From Filobasidium wieringae (lineage: Eukaryota > Basidiomycota > Tremellomycetes > Filobasidiales > Filobasidiaceae), in NCBI GenBank assembly GCA_001600055.1, contig BCIV01000006.1:744001-808000 (forward strand): a stretch of 64,000 bases of DNA, written 5' to 3'. This document shows positions 23,525 to 35,334 of this stretch, piece after piece. A program made the translations under genes and the position numbers. A model generated the notes under the pieces. That model saw nothing but the letters and a program-made list of their open reading frames with translations. It was not told the origin of the DNA and did not search any database. Numbering within the stretch: position 1 is the first letter of the stretch; each line of letters starts with the position of its first letter.

Positions 23525-24128
23525 TGACATCACCGTTAGCAGAGGCTTACAAATATACCATGATCCGTAGTAGGGCAATCGGATTCGATTGTAGCATAAC
23601 AACATAGCATATTCACGCGTTCAAGGCATTCGCCGTTCCTCTTACGAGGGACAACTCGGTAGCCGAAGTCGTGATGATGAACCCTCACAATCAGCAGACA
23701 AAGATGTATGTTGTTCGGTAACATGGAATGTATTATATCACCGGCCAGACTGCATCACGTTGGAGGTATCGGACGGTTGATCCTTTGTGGATGAAGCGGT
23801 CTTCCTAGAGGTGGTCGTTATTGTCCGGCTGTATCCACGGTTGAATTGTCTTAGCTTACTCACGCGCTACCTAGCGAACAATCCCAATCCCAGGTCGAGT
23901 TCCACGTTCAGAAAGTTCAATAATAGTCCCTCTTTCGTGGTCAGACCTAGCCACTCCGTTTGCCCTACCCTATATGCTTTCTGTCAGGAGTATCAGCTGC
24001 TAACTTGAATACTAGGACGACCGTGATGAAACAGACGATCTGAACGAAATCATCAACGACCAACACTCATCAAGACAGGACTGAAGAAGACGAACAACAT
24101 CGACGAACGAAGTACCGGGCGACTGGAA
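23525..24128. other. Intergenic GUF1 to FHA gene
   Basis: 604 bp with GUF1 3' end and the FHA gene promoter/leader. An open frame of about 70 codons (to 24008) has no family features. No RNA gene or repeat seen. Confidence 0.4.
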
Positions 24129-27100
24129 ATGTCAAGGACGAACCCTTTTTACATACAGAGAGATAATAACGCGGACAAAATGCCCAACCAGCCATCTCAT
24201 CACGGCCTAGAAAGGACTCTTTCAAATTCGAGTGCATCGACTGTTAGACATTCCGCTTACAGTTCTCCAAGAGATAGCCAATGGTCGGAAGATGCCTCCA
24301 GAGAGAACACTGGATATGCCCGAGCAAGCGAGCCCAGACGGTACTATAATGGGCCTCAGCAAATGGCTCAGTCTCAAGCCAGGACCGCCATTCCGCAACC
24401 ATTGCAGCGGAACTCGCTAACTTCAAGTAATTTTTCAACTGATCGCCCACAAAGAGCGATGAGTCCGGCTCCTGGACAGTCTGGTCGGGATGACGTTCCC
24501 TGGGGAGGACCATTTCCTTCTCTGCATCTATGGCCAATGAACGAGACATTCGCAACAAAGATGATACATCTTCCCCCTTGTCTCAGCAGAGTAGGTGGTG
24601 AACGGGTGAGTCAATTTCTCGACCTTCGTCTCGAAAGAGCTAGCTAAATTGCCCCCTATACCCATTACTAAACGGAATGTTAGGTCAAGATCGGTCGTCA
24701 AACCAATATCAAAAGTCAACCTACCGAGCGGAACGGCTTTTTCGATTCGAAAGTGTTGAGCAGAATGCATGCGGAAGTCTGGAGTGAGATTGGGTCAGAT
24801 GGCGAGGGAAGAGTCAGTATCAGTCTCTATCTCGTGAAGTCACAACTATTAACTGACGAGAGAAAACGATAGATGTATATCCGAGACGTGAAATCCTCCA
24901 ACGGAACATTCGTAAACGGAGAAAGATTGAGCCAAGAAGGCGTGGAAAGTGAGCCATATGAACTGAAAAGTGAGGATACGGTGGTAAGTCGTCTCCCATT
25001 GAATATACAATCTCGATCGACGCAGCTGAGAGGAAGACCGATGCCCCCTTCAGGAATTTGGTATCGATATTGTTAGCGAAGATAACCGGACAGTAGTGCA
25101 TTACAAGGTCTCTTGTAAGGCATACTGTGTTTGGAACGTAGATGATGCAGGCCTCAGTGCTAGGTAGGTGTCCTCTGTTATTCAGTTTACGTCAAGGCAG
25201 ACTGCACAACAACCGCTGATACACAACACATATAGGGAGCTCGTACATTATTACGCATACGATCAGCAAAGATCGATCGGACCTACTCGCAAGGGTAACG
25301 GGGCAGCTCCACCTGGTAACGGAGCCCCATCAGCAGCTATGATGAGTGCTGGAGGTAAAGGGATCGGCATTAATTTCGATCACGTCCTGGCTAAGCTGCA
25401 GGTAAGTTGCGCGGCATAACTGTCCATCTGAGCCTACAGCTGATTTACTCTGTTGCTCAGGTGGAACTAGAGAAGAGTAAGGAGACAGGCGCCGAGCTGC
25501 AGACTCTGACCTCAGCGATGACCGATATTCAGGAAACGCTGAACGGAGGCCTGGTGAGTTTGCAAGAAAGCCACTTGAAAGGTGAAGCTAAGGCCATGTA
25601 TCTCGCTTCCAGCCACCAAACGAGAACGGACAAGCTGAAAAGCAGATTCCGCCTCAATTCCGCCCCGCTGAAAATGAGCCAGTCTATGTCCCTGGTTTGC
25701 CCGATCATGTCATTGGAGATCCTACAGCGACGATCGCAGCTCTGCAAGCGCAACTTAGTAGCACGCAGTCTATCCTCGTCAGCCACAAAGATCGGATACG
25801 CTCGCTAGAGACGCTGTTGCGCGAGCACGAAACAATCAAGGACGAGGTTCTTGGGTTGAGACAGCAGATGGAACAGAGCAAGCAGGACTTTGAGCTGATG
25901 CTCCAGAGTCAAACGGCCAGACGTGGATCTCATAGTGATGGTTCCGACAACTCGGGCGAGGAAGGCGAAAAGAGCGGGAAGCCCGATCGAAAAGGTGATA
26001 ATGGTTCTTCATCAAGTCAACATTCGTCATCATTGCACAGATCAACGTCCAATATGTCGCTCTCGTCTTCGCCAAACAAGACTAAGATTAGCAATGAAGA
26101 GGTCATGAATCAGACCAGCACGCTTTATGCTCGGCTCGACACCCTTTCGGAAGACCTGGAGCAGGCTTTGGAGATCTCCCGTACTTTACAAAAGCAGCAC
26201 GCCGAGTCTATCTCAGCCGTGAAGCTACTGGAGGACAAGGTTGTCTCCCTTGAGCGAGATATGGCTATGCGCGTGGCAGACGCGGCAGAACATGCCGGGC
26301 GGGCAGCAGAGGACCGCTGGGAGAGTTGGAAAAACAAGTTTGAAGAAGGCTGGAGGAAAGAACGTGAGGGATGGGAGCAAGAGAGGGAGAGGCTCAGAAG
26401 GGTCGTACGGGAGTGGGAAGAAGCGAGTAGGAGAGCACAAGAGGAGGAGGAGGAAAGGCTCATGAACGGCCGACTGAGCGGAGACTCAGAACCGGACGAT
26501 GGTTCTAGTTCCAGCGATGATGGAAGTCGGCGTCGTCGGTCGAGAGCGGACGACTGGATAGTGCCCAACATCAACAACAGCCCAGATCCCGAATCTCTCT
26601 TGATGCACATGCCCGCACGAAGCCATTCTGCTTCGCCACGGTCGTCCTTCGTAGAACGCGACGACGGCGTAAGAATCCGCCGCGAATCCTCTTCGAGACT
26701 AGACCCTGCTATACGTGCCTTGAAAGCTGCAGCTGGAGAGCCTTCGGGTGAGAGAGGGATTTCTAGAACGACAGGTGGATCGACGCCTCGTACAGGCAGT
26801 CCCTCTGCAGCAGAAGGCGCGCTAGGCGCTCTGCGAGCAAGGTCCGCTCGCAACCGTCGAGCAGCTACCATCACCGCACGAAAAAGAGGACAGCAGAGGC
26901 GAAAATCAAGCGGAACTGAGAAAGAAGTTGCTGGGAAGAGCGGGCTGTCGGTATCTGACTCCGTCAAGACGATCACCGAAACCGAGGACGCGGATGAAGA
27001 CACCAGGAATATCTCGCAGAGTGACAGTACTGAGAGCGACGAGACCGCTCATGAAGGGCCAAAATCGGACTCGGAGAGGGAGAAATCGAAGACGCAGGTA

Positions 27101-27290
27101 ATCAAACCCGAGACGAAACAAGCAGATAATGACGTGGGAAGGCTTGGACAACATGTAAGTGGAACACCACCTTGTGTTGGTTCTCGCAAAGACACTAAAT
27201 ATGCCTTCATTGCCTTAGATTCCATTCGCTGTATCGATAGTGATCGTTGGGGTAGCTGCCTGGGCATATGTGCACCGCATCAAGGACTAG
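24129..27290 (+). CDS. FHA-domain, coiled-coil, tail-anchored protein (SLMAP/Far9-Far10-like)
   Basis: Eight exons (24129-24605, 24684-24812, 24873-24983, 25054-25163, 25236-25401, 25461-25553, 25613-27154, 27219-27290) keep one frame for about 900 residues. After a Ser-rich leader comes an FHA domain (about 160-270) with [16 protein letters not shown] and [14 protein letters not shown], including the Arg, Ser-Arg-His and Asn-Gly phosphothreonine-binding residues. Coiled-coil segments follow (for example [20 protein letters not shown] and a long Glu/Arg helix near residue 620). The last exon encodes one hydrophobic helix, [19 protein letters not shown], then RIKD, i.e. a tail anchor for the ER or nuclear envelope. 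FHA, coiled coil and tail anchor in this order is the SLMAP/Far9/Far10 layout of the STRIPAK complex; that role is inferred. Confidence 0.85.
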
Positions 27291-27621
27291 ACGGACGGTA
27301 ATATTCTACCAGAAATTTTAGGTGTAGAATGCTTCCATGTATGAGAGATAGTGGTGGTCAACCAACGATGCGATCCGTAGAGATAGACATATTGTGGTGG
27401 AAATAGCGCCTAACAAAAACAACGATCTCAGCCGAGCTTTGACCAATTCTCGATGACTTAGGAGCTCATTCCGTAGAATCTGTTCGATACTCCACATCAA
27501 ACAGCCTATGCATCCTAATCTTCCAGCCACTCAGTTGACCAGCTTCGCTATAATATCATCCGATCGATTGTGAAACATTCAACACCTCCTTTCGATCCAG
27601 CACCCATTGACCCCGCGTGCA
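27291..27621. other. Intergenic before COX10
   Basis: 331 bp holding the COX10 promoter. Nothing recognised. Confidence 0.35.
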
Positions 27622-29254
27622 ATGAAGTGAGCAAAACTGAATCCCTTGTCAATTCGTCCAGAAATTGTTGAAGAGCTCAATTATGACCTTGTGTCTTGGC
27701 CTTTACAGTTCCTTGGGTTTTTTGCCTATACGGTTAGGGCGTTCATGCCAGAGATCCTCATGCTTGAGGTTGGCCAGGATCGAACTTTACCAAAATCGAA
27801 GACATTCTACAGCGGCCAGTGCCTTACCTCTGACGTACTTCACCTCCGCACGACATGGCGACAATCCTGAGAACAATGGAAGTATAGCTCCCGGTATATC
27901 TATAAAGTGGAAAGGGAAGGGGAGGGAGCAGGATGCACAAGTAGAAGCTGCGCCAGATGCCATGGGATTCAAAGCAGTTACTCGGCCATCAAGATCATCG
28001 CTGGAACATCTGCGCGGGATGGCCAGCCTCTCCATACCTTCCCCTCCACCATATCATAATGCCGATCGATCTCTGTATAAACCTGTGCCAAAGCTAAATC
28101 CTCGACGGCTCACAGTGATATACAAGCAACTCGCAAAACACAATCTATCGGTCCTTGTTACTCTGACATCAACAACGGGGCTGGCGTTATCACCTCTACC
28201 TCTATCCCTGCCTCTCCTGCTATCTCTAACAAGTGGGACATATCTTACCAGTGCAGCGGCGAATACTTTCAACCAATTGCTAGAATCACCGATGGATGCG
28301 CAGACACCGCGTACACGCAATCGACCCTTGGTCGTCCGCGCAATCTCACCAGTCCATGCTTTCCTCTTTGCCATCACATGCACGGTGTTGGGCACCACGA
28401 TATTATACTTTGGGTGTAACGGTACAACTGCCGCTTTAGGGGTTGGCAATCTGGTTCTATACTCTGGGATATACACCCCCCTAAAACGATTCACTATACT
28501 TAATACCTGGGTTGGGTCAATCGTCGGAGCGATCCCACCGATGATGGGTTGGACAGCTACAGGTGCCGGTCTCGGTTTCTCAAGAGAGATGCCTATGCAA
28601 ATCTGGTGGCCTGAATGGTTCGGCAAGACAATGGGATGGCAAAACAGCGAACAAGCAGGGGACGGATTCTGGATCTACCCTCAAGACGCATACATCTTGG
28701 AATCAAGCTATACCGACTCGAGGCGGCCGACAACACTAGATTCCGCATCTTCTGATTCCACACGAGCTACCTTGCTTACCACTCCCAACCCTCTCACGGC
28801 GTATGCTCTTTTCCTCATCCTCTTCTCATGGCAATTCCCCCACTTCAACTCGTTATCCCATCTCATCCGCAAACAATACGCCTTATCCGGATACCGTATG
28901 CTGAGTGCATTGGATCCCAGGAAAAACGCAGTAGTCTCCCTACGGCACTCTCTGTTGCTCCTTTTCCCTATTTGCTCAATCCTACCACCAGTAACTGGAG
29001 CCGTAACTTGGGCTTTTGTTGCTACATCTTTGCCCTCCAACCTTATCTTTGCTCAACGAGCGTTACAATTCCTCCGGCTTAGGAGCGAGAAAACCGCACG
29101 AAAGCTGTTCTTTGTTAGTCTGTGGTGGCTACCGGTGCAACTCGGCTTGATGATGGCACACAAGCGAAGCGGGGTGTGGAACGATTGGAGATGGTGGCGC
29201 GATCAATTGGGCATGGGAGAACACAAACCAGAACCAATTGTACAAGACACATAA
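27622..29254 (+). CDS. COX10: Protoheme IX farnesyltransferase (heme O synthase) Cox10
   Basis: UbiA-family polytopic prenyltransferase of the inner mitochondrial membrane that farnesylates heme B to heme O, first step to heme A for cytochrome oxidase. I prefer a two-exon model: ATGAA at 27622-27626, intron 27627-27708, then 27709-29254, 516 residues. It gives the presequence MNSLGFLPIRLGRSCQRSSC, basic and free of acids. The alternative ATG at 27683 also reads in frame. The prenyl-diphosphate motif is NQLLESPMDAQTPRTRNRPL; a second conserved loop is YSGIYTPLKRFTILNTWVGS followed by GAIPPMMGW. About eight hydrophobic helices follow, with SWQFPHFNSL typical of the family. An insert with WPEWFGKTMGWQ and acidic residues lies between helices. 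Confidence 0.93.
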
Positions 29255-29296
29255 TGATAATGGATACAGTGATTTCCGGTGCTCAGGTACGCTCGC

Positions 29297-32200
29297 TCAT
29301 CTGCCGTCTTTGTTCACAAAGGAGAAAAGGCTCTTGCCGCCTTCCAAGTTGCCTACAACCTCTTTCATCTTCTCTCTATTCTTGACATCGCAAAGTTCAC
29401 GTATCGTGGCTATCCTGCTCGATATCAGCTTGTAATTGCTGGAATTCACTCCTGGCAGAGCACGCAACATCTCCTCGGGTCCCGTGTTGAATAGCCCTGA
29501 TCCTTCTCCGCCCGCTGCATCCGCTCCTACTTCTCCTGCTTCTTCGTCTCCACCTATCAAAATAGCCTTCGCTTGATCAGGTTCAGGATGATTCAATTTA
29601 AGATCAGCGATGATATCGACGGATGATTGGGTTGAAGAGGACCAAATGACCCGCAATCGAGGGAAGGTCAATGTTAGGAGAACCAATTTTGAATGGATTG
29701 ATGTGGGGTCGATTCCTTCTTGACCACCTTGGGCGTCCTTTTCTTTGCCTGGTCGGGGCAAAGCTCGCGACTCGACAATAGCCTGGTTGCAGCGGATTAT
29801 CGTATGAGCTTCCTTTTTTTGGAATTACTTACTCGGGAAGACTTACCCCAAGGTTGAAACTCTTGTTCTCCTCGAATTCGATCAACAGTATCGGTTGTGC
29901 GTAGTGAACACTCATTGCTTCACATTGCGTAAATCTGCTCGCTTATCTCCATAAGCCATATGTGAGCCGCGATGGTGAAGGAATCGTCGACTTACAGCCT
30001 TCCAGAATTGAAACTCTGGATCAGATCCGGAACACTTTTTCGCTCGACACACATAGTAGGCGTGATAATATAGTCACCAACTTGCAGGGTGGCTGGTACT
30101 ACTTCAATTTCCGCTGCGTGTAATAGTGAAGGTAATGTCGATCTGAACTCTCGCATATCGACGATGACCTGCAGAACACACTTTCAGTCATGGTGTATCG
30201 ACTGATTTCTCATTGCTTTGACAGCATACTTACCCGAGATAATTCGGCCGCCCCGCCGCCTCCCGCATTTCTAGTGCTTATTGTACGCGCCCGACTTTCC
30301 AGGTTGTGCGGCGCTCGAGGGTGAACGTTGATAGGGATCAACATATTCTGGGTTACATAATTTTATGGTTAACACGATGTCGATGTGGAGAAACATAACA
30401 TACTTACGGCTTTCTCTCGGATCAACCGCTCGAACGCGTCTTTCTCTTTTCGTAATCCACTAAGATACTTTTGTTCTTCCACCGAGTCTTGGTATATCAT
30501 GAAATAGACTCTCACCCCTAAACCAGGGTTAGTACTGCGATAGACCTGAAGTGCGACAGCTTGAGCTTGATCATCATTGAAAGGTCAAGCTGATAGGCTT
30601 ACTTCAACTCGTCTAATAAACGCGGGGTCTGGATCGTACATAACGATGAATCTCGGTCGAATCTCCTGAAGGGTCATTTCGTCCTCTTCTCCAGAATACG
30701 ACCGTATGATGACAAGATCTTCCGGTTGTATCAAGCCGAAATGTGATTCGAAAGCAACTGAATCAAAGTCATCAGTGATGTTCTCTTGCTTTGATGGTGC
30801 TAGCAGGGTTTGCTGCGTTTCGTCGGTGAGATCGATTGGGTTGATCGTCTCTTCGTCTTCGTCGACCGCTTCTGACCGTGGTTGTTGTGAAGCCTTCATG
30901 CTGCGAGGATTGACATAGTTGCTCAGCGCTCTATCGCCGCAAACATTCTTGCACTTATACCTACAAATCAGCGATGTCACCCGCCTCCTCCTCCATTTCT
31001 ACCTCAATTGCAATCTCCTTGTCCTCGCCAGTCCGTACACGTTGTCTGTTCCTGTCGGCGACACTTGCAGCAACACTTGAAGCACGGACCCTCCTCCTCT
31101 TGTTAGGGGGTTGCCCACCTCGCTGATATCCATTGCCTCCTCTGGCAGGGCTCTTGAATCCCGTTGCTGCAACAGAAGTTTCCGATTCATGCGGAGATTG
31201 TGCTTGTCCTTTCTTGAATCCTTGGCTTATATCTCGTAGACCGTTCTTCCAGAAGAAATAGGTTCTGAGAAGACGTGCCATCATTTTACGTCCGGCTTCA
31301 TCCATCTTGTTTTCACCCCCAGGCACGAAAGGCTTCATCGTCGAAAGATACTCTCGTAACTGAGTACACGTCCTCTCTCCCTGACACATTACCAGCACGG
31401 TGTTCGCACCAGGATGCACTACAACCTCAAATCCTGCTTCAGATAGACCGCTACTTGCACGGTCGATGAAACTTACCAGAATCAATCGGCTCGTATGCAA
31501 TGTGCGACTCAATCTCCTCCAATACCTGACCCAACAAGCCCCACTTGGGAAGTTCCTCTAAGACTGGTTCGACCCCTTCTGGCCATTTACCTCGAGTGGC
31601 TGATTTCTTCGGTGCCAAAGGTTGATTCAATCTCGCTTGCTCCGTCTGCTCCGCTTCTCTCAACGCCTCCCACTCAGCATCCTCATCAGCTCTGGAGCCA
31701 TTGACAGATGGATTTGGCGTTTTGGGTTTGGTTATATACGCCCGTCGTTTAGCACTCTGAAACAAAGTATTTGCCGCATCCAGAAACAGCCAAGGACTTT
31801 GGTTTTGTTTGGCAGTCCCCTTTGCAGTGGAATTAGATGCGATGATGGTTTCAAGGTAAGAATGAAAGGAGACCGCGTCATAAGATAACAAATACCTGAA
31901 TCCGGACCATCGCCGTCAGCTAAACGAAATGACTGGTAATAGTGACCATCACTTACCCTAACAATTGCCTGAGCTGAGTCAGATCCGCTACCAACCTCTT
32001 TGTCTTATTCCCGACCCTGTGCCACACCGGATCAAGCTGATGCCGAACGATCCTATCGAAGTTCCTAAATAAGGCGTTGTCTATGGTGAAATCGTCTAGA
32101 TCCACCTATGATACCGATGATCAGCTGGGTATTGCCACGTCCCTCAAAGTCGATCTTACATTCGTGCAACTCCTCTTCAGTTCACCTAAAGTGGCTTCCA

Positions 32201-33334
32201 TACATTCGATCACAGCCCCTTGGATCTGTTGCATAAGCGTCGACATGGGTTGATATAGCTCGACCACATCTGCTTTCCTCGCCTGTAGGGAATCTTGGAC
32301 CTTTTCGTGGAATCTAAAGCCACGAGACAAATGCATCTGAGAAATAGAGACGAGCGGGGTATAGGGGTAGTTGCCCACCTTGGCCATAAATGAACTTTTC
32401 TCAAGCAAAGATTTTTCATAACGCCTTGCATAGGAGAAAGACCGAATGTAAAGCTTTCTGGTTCGTCAGAAAAGCCTTTGAGGAAACCGTTCTATACCGG
32501 AAAGAAAGACCAGATATCGGTAAAGTCACTTTCGTTTAGGACAAGCTGTTTTACTCACCAAGTTAGACTGCCGATAAAGCCTCACGACGAAAGCTTCCAG
32601 GCTGGTTTGGATCACGCGCTCGGCGTGTAGAACAACGAAGCCGGTGATCAACTCGGTAGGAATATTCTTAGCTGTACTTTAACACGTTAATCTAAATCTC
32701 GATGTAAAATACAAGGCTTAAGGGCGACTCACTCAACATATCCACTACCAAAATCCTGCTTGTAACCGAAATTAATCCACCCGATTCGTATAGTTGTTTC
32801 CTATCGGGCGCAAACAGCTAAATGTCTATTTCTCCTATCCCACGACCGGAAGGCGGTCATTCTACCAAAACAAAGATAGTAACTCACCTCTGCTTAGCAT
32901 TCATTTCATGCCCGACAACTCTCAATCCAGGTTTCCGAACACCTAGGATCGACAGGTCTTCCCCTAGTCCCGCTTCGTCCGTTGCCGAAGCGTTCACGAC
33001 GATTATCAGGTTTCGTTGAGCATCATAGAGTTTGAGGAGATGAGTTATGATCTGTAAGTGCAACGAAGTAATTCGGTGCTTCTTGAGTACTTCGATACCG
33101 CTTGCGATGCAAACCTCCCAGACGTACCCGCCGCATCCCTAAACCTTTGGCCATGACGAGCAAGTCATCTTCTTCAGGACTGGCTAATTCCTTAATAACT
33201 TGCTTGTGAAACGGCAGAATGGGGTTGTGTCTCCTGACTCGTCCTGAGGCCGAACCTGAAGAAGCTCTTGTCAGTGCGGGCATCTCCGAATACGCCAGCA
33301 TTCCTGGAGCGGGGGTGGAGTATGGGGAGGACAT
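29297..33334 (-). CDS. RAD1: Structure-specific DNA repair endonuclease XPF/Rad1
   Basis: Catalytic subunit of the XPF-ERCC1 (Rad1-Rad10) nuclease, which cuts 5' of lesions in nucleotide-excision repair and in recombination and crosslink repair. About fifteen exons, first 33128-33334, then 32888-33051, 32733-32800, 32559-32671, 32379-32491, 32160-32313, 31957-32105 and 31477-31895; the last exon ends at 29297. The degenerate SF2 helicase half starts [12 protein letters not shown] and contains [16 protein letters not shown] and [12 protein letters not shown]. The ERCC4 nuclease motif is intact: [19 protein letters not shown], with [12 protein letters not shown] before it. The C-terminal HhH2 dimerisation domain holds [18 protein letters not shown]. 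The middle exons carry a basic linker ([12 protein letters not shown]) that could act as a nuclear signal. Exact borders of the exons between 31477 and 29761 are less certain. Confidence 0.92.
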
Positions 33335-33792
33335 CTCTGTAGTGATAGATGTCGTCGTGTGTGACTACCGGGACTAAGCCATATTTCGCAAGCGAATAAC
33401 GGAACAGTACTCGGCGTAGGTAACGGAATGAGTTAGTGAGATGATTGTCCGGTCATAGGATATAAGCGATATGGAGAGATAGGGGTCTGGTCTAGGTCTA
33501 GCTAACCTTTAGATCTTGAGCGCAAGGACATTGTCAATATTTCAAACGAAATTAGGGAATCGTCATTCAAGGTTGATCGTAGACTTGAGGTTGACCGAGA
33601 AACGCCTTTACGGTATTCTTGCTCACCTCATCGCACATCTCCGATCGCAGATACACGCACAGAAAGCGATCCTCAAACATTCCTGAACCTCGAAGATTAT
33701 TGTGGACAACCTTCGTCTCGCCGCCAGTCTAGCTGATTGATTTAAGCTAGCTTATTATCTACCATATCTAAGTAGAATTCTTTAGCTCCAGT
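33335..33792. promoter_or_regulatory. Divergent promoter XPF / aminotransferase
   Basis: 458 bp shared upstream region. AGCTAGCTTATTATC and similar A/T-rich text lies 40-60 bp before the aminotransferase start, but no defined TATA box. Confidence 0.35.
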
Positions 33793-35334
33793 ATGCCAGC
33801 GCTATCTATACGCGGAGCGGTCAAGACGACCATGACTCCTCCCATTCCTAAAGCACAAGCCTGGGCTCAACATTTCCCTGCAACTTCGTCCCGCCCATTG
33901 CTCAACCTGTCTCAGGGGGTACCAGGAGAAGCCCCGGATAAGTCCGTACTCGACAAGCTGTCGAGCTTATCGAAAGAACGGGAATGTGCCAATTACGGGC
34001 CTATCCAGGGAGAAGCTGTCTTGCGAGAGGCTGTCTTGCAAGAAATGCAAGATGTATACAAGTGGGATCATTCTAATGAGACAACCGAGAGAAATAGCTC
34101 CAGCCCATCTGGTCTCAAGAAAGAAAATATCGCTATATCTTCAGGATGCAATCAAGCTTTCTTTATCGTACTCAGTGCGTTATGTCAAGAGGGAGATGAT
34201 GTGATCATACCTTGTCCATGGGTAAGTACGAGGCATACGAGCGTCAATATGAAGGTATTGACGTTATAATCATGAAACTTAGTATTTCAACATGCTCATG
34301 ACGATGCAACTACTCAATATCAACCCCATCCCTCTTCCATTGTCGCCAGCCGAGTCATTCACTCCTTCTCCAGATATTGCTAAATCGCTTATAACATCGA
34401 ACACTCGAGCAATAGCTTTAGTCTCCCCCAACAACCCTTGCGGGTCCGTCTACTCTTCCAGCCTTCTCAAACAATTCTATGACATAGCGAAGGAAGCCGG
34501 AATCGCCCTAATAGTTGATGAGACGTACCGGGACTTCGTGCTTTCGGAGAACGGAGAGCCACGTGGAAAGCCTCACAGCCTTTTCGAGGAGCCGGGATGG
34601 TCAGACACCTTGATCAGCGTTTTCAGTTTCAGTAAGAGCTATAAAGTTCCTGGGTATCGGTTGGGAGGGATCGTTGCAAGTGAAAACGTGCTTGAAGCTT
34701 GTACTACAGTTGCAGACTGCATTCAGGTATGTTTCCTGGTTACGTATGAGCATTTGGCAGATCCTATCGGTATACTGACTGCAAGGACTGTCTAGATCTG
34801 TCCACCCCGGTTGCCTCAACTCGCACTGGCTCCACTGCTCCCTTCCCTTCGCCCTTCGCTAAACGAAACGTCCCTCGGGTTGTCCGCTCGGTTGGAAGCA
34901 TTCAAGGAGCTGATAAGCACGGTCCCAGGCTGGTCCGTCTCCTCTTACGGAGGGTATTTCTCCTACGTCAAGTTTCCAGATTCGTATGGTCAAGCGACAT
35001 CGGAAGAAGTGGCAGAAAGGCTCGCCAAAGAGTGTGGTGTCCTGACATTGCCCGGAATCTGGTTCATGCCTGCGAAAGGAAGTAAAGAATGGAAAGGGAT
35101 GGATAGCAGAGGAAGCGAAATTGTCCAGGACAGATGGATCAGGTTGGTTCATTCTTCTACTTTTGGTGTCGCCTCTTATGACGTTGAACGATTTACACTG
35201 TGGAACGCGTGGTTCTTCTTGGGAACAGGTTTGCCATTGCTAATGTGTCCGATGGAATCATCAAGCAGATCCCGGATCGGCTTAGTCAGCTCAACCAGCT
35301 ATACGGCGACAAAGCGGAGTCCGCAGCGTTGTAA
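33793..35334 (+). CDS. PLP-dependent aminotransferase, class I/II
   Basis: Fold-type I pyridoxal-phosphate enzyme, most like fungal aspartate/aromatic-type aminotransferases. Four exons (33793-34221, 34283-34726, 34796-35142, 35229-35334). Motifs: LNLSQGVPGEAP and YGPIQGEAVLREAV at the N-terminal substrate side, ISSGCNQAFFIVLSALC for the phosphate loop, SPNNPCGSVY with the conserved Asn, IVDETYRDF with the PLP-pyridine Asp and Tyr, and SVFSFSKSYKVPGYRLGG, in which the Lys of SFSK should form the Schiff base. RWIRFAIANVSDG carries the C-terminal substrate-carboxylate Arg region. No targeting signal is evident, so cytosolic. Substrate specificity is not readable. Confidence 0.88.

Noticed and set aside
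26125..27003. Long minus-strand open frame (292 codons) opposite the FHA gene
   Set aside because: Ser/Arg-rich mirror of a Ser/Arg/Glu-rich exon; the plus strand has clear coiled-coil text and the terminal anchor exon.
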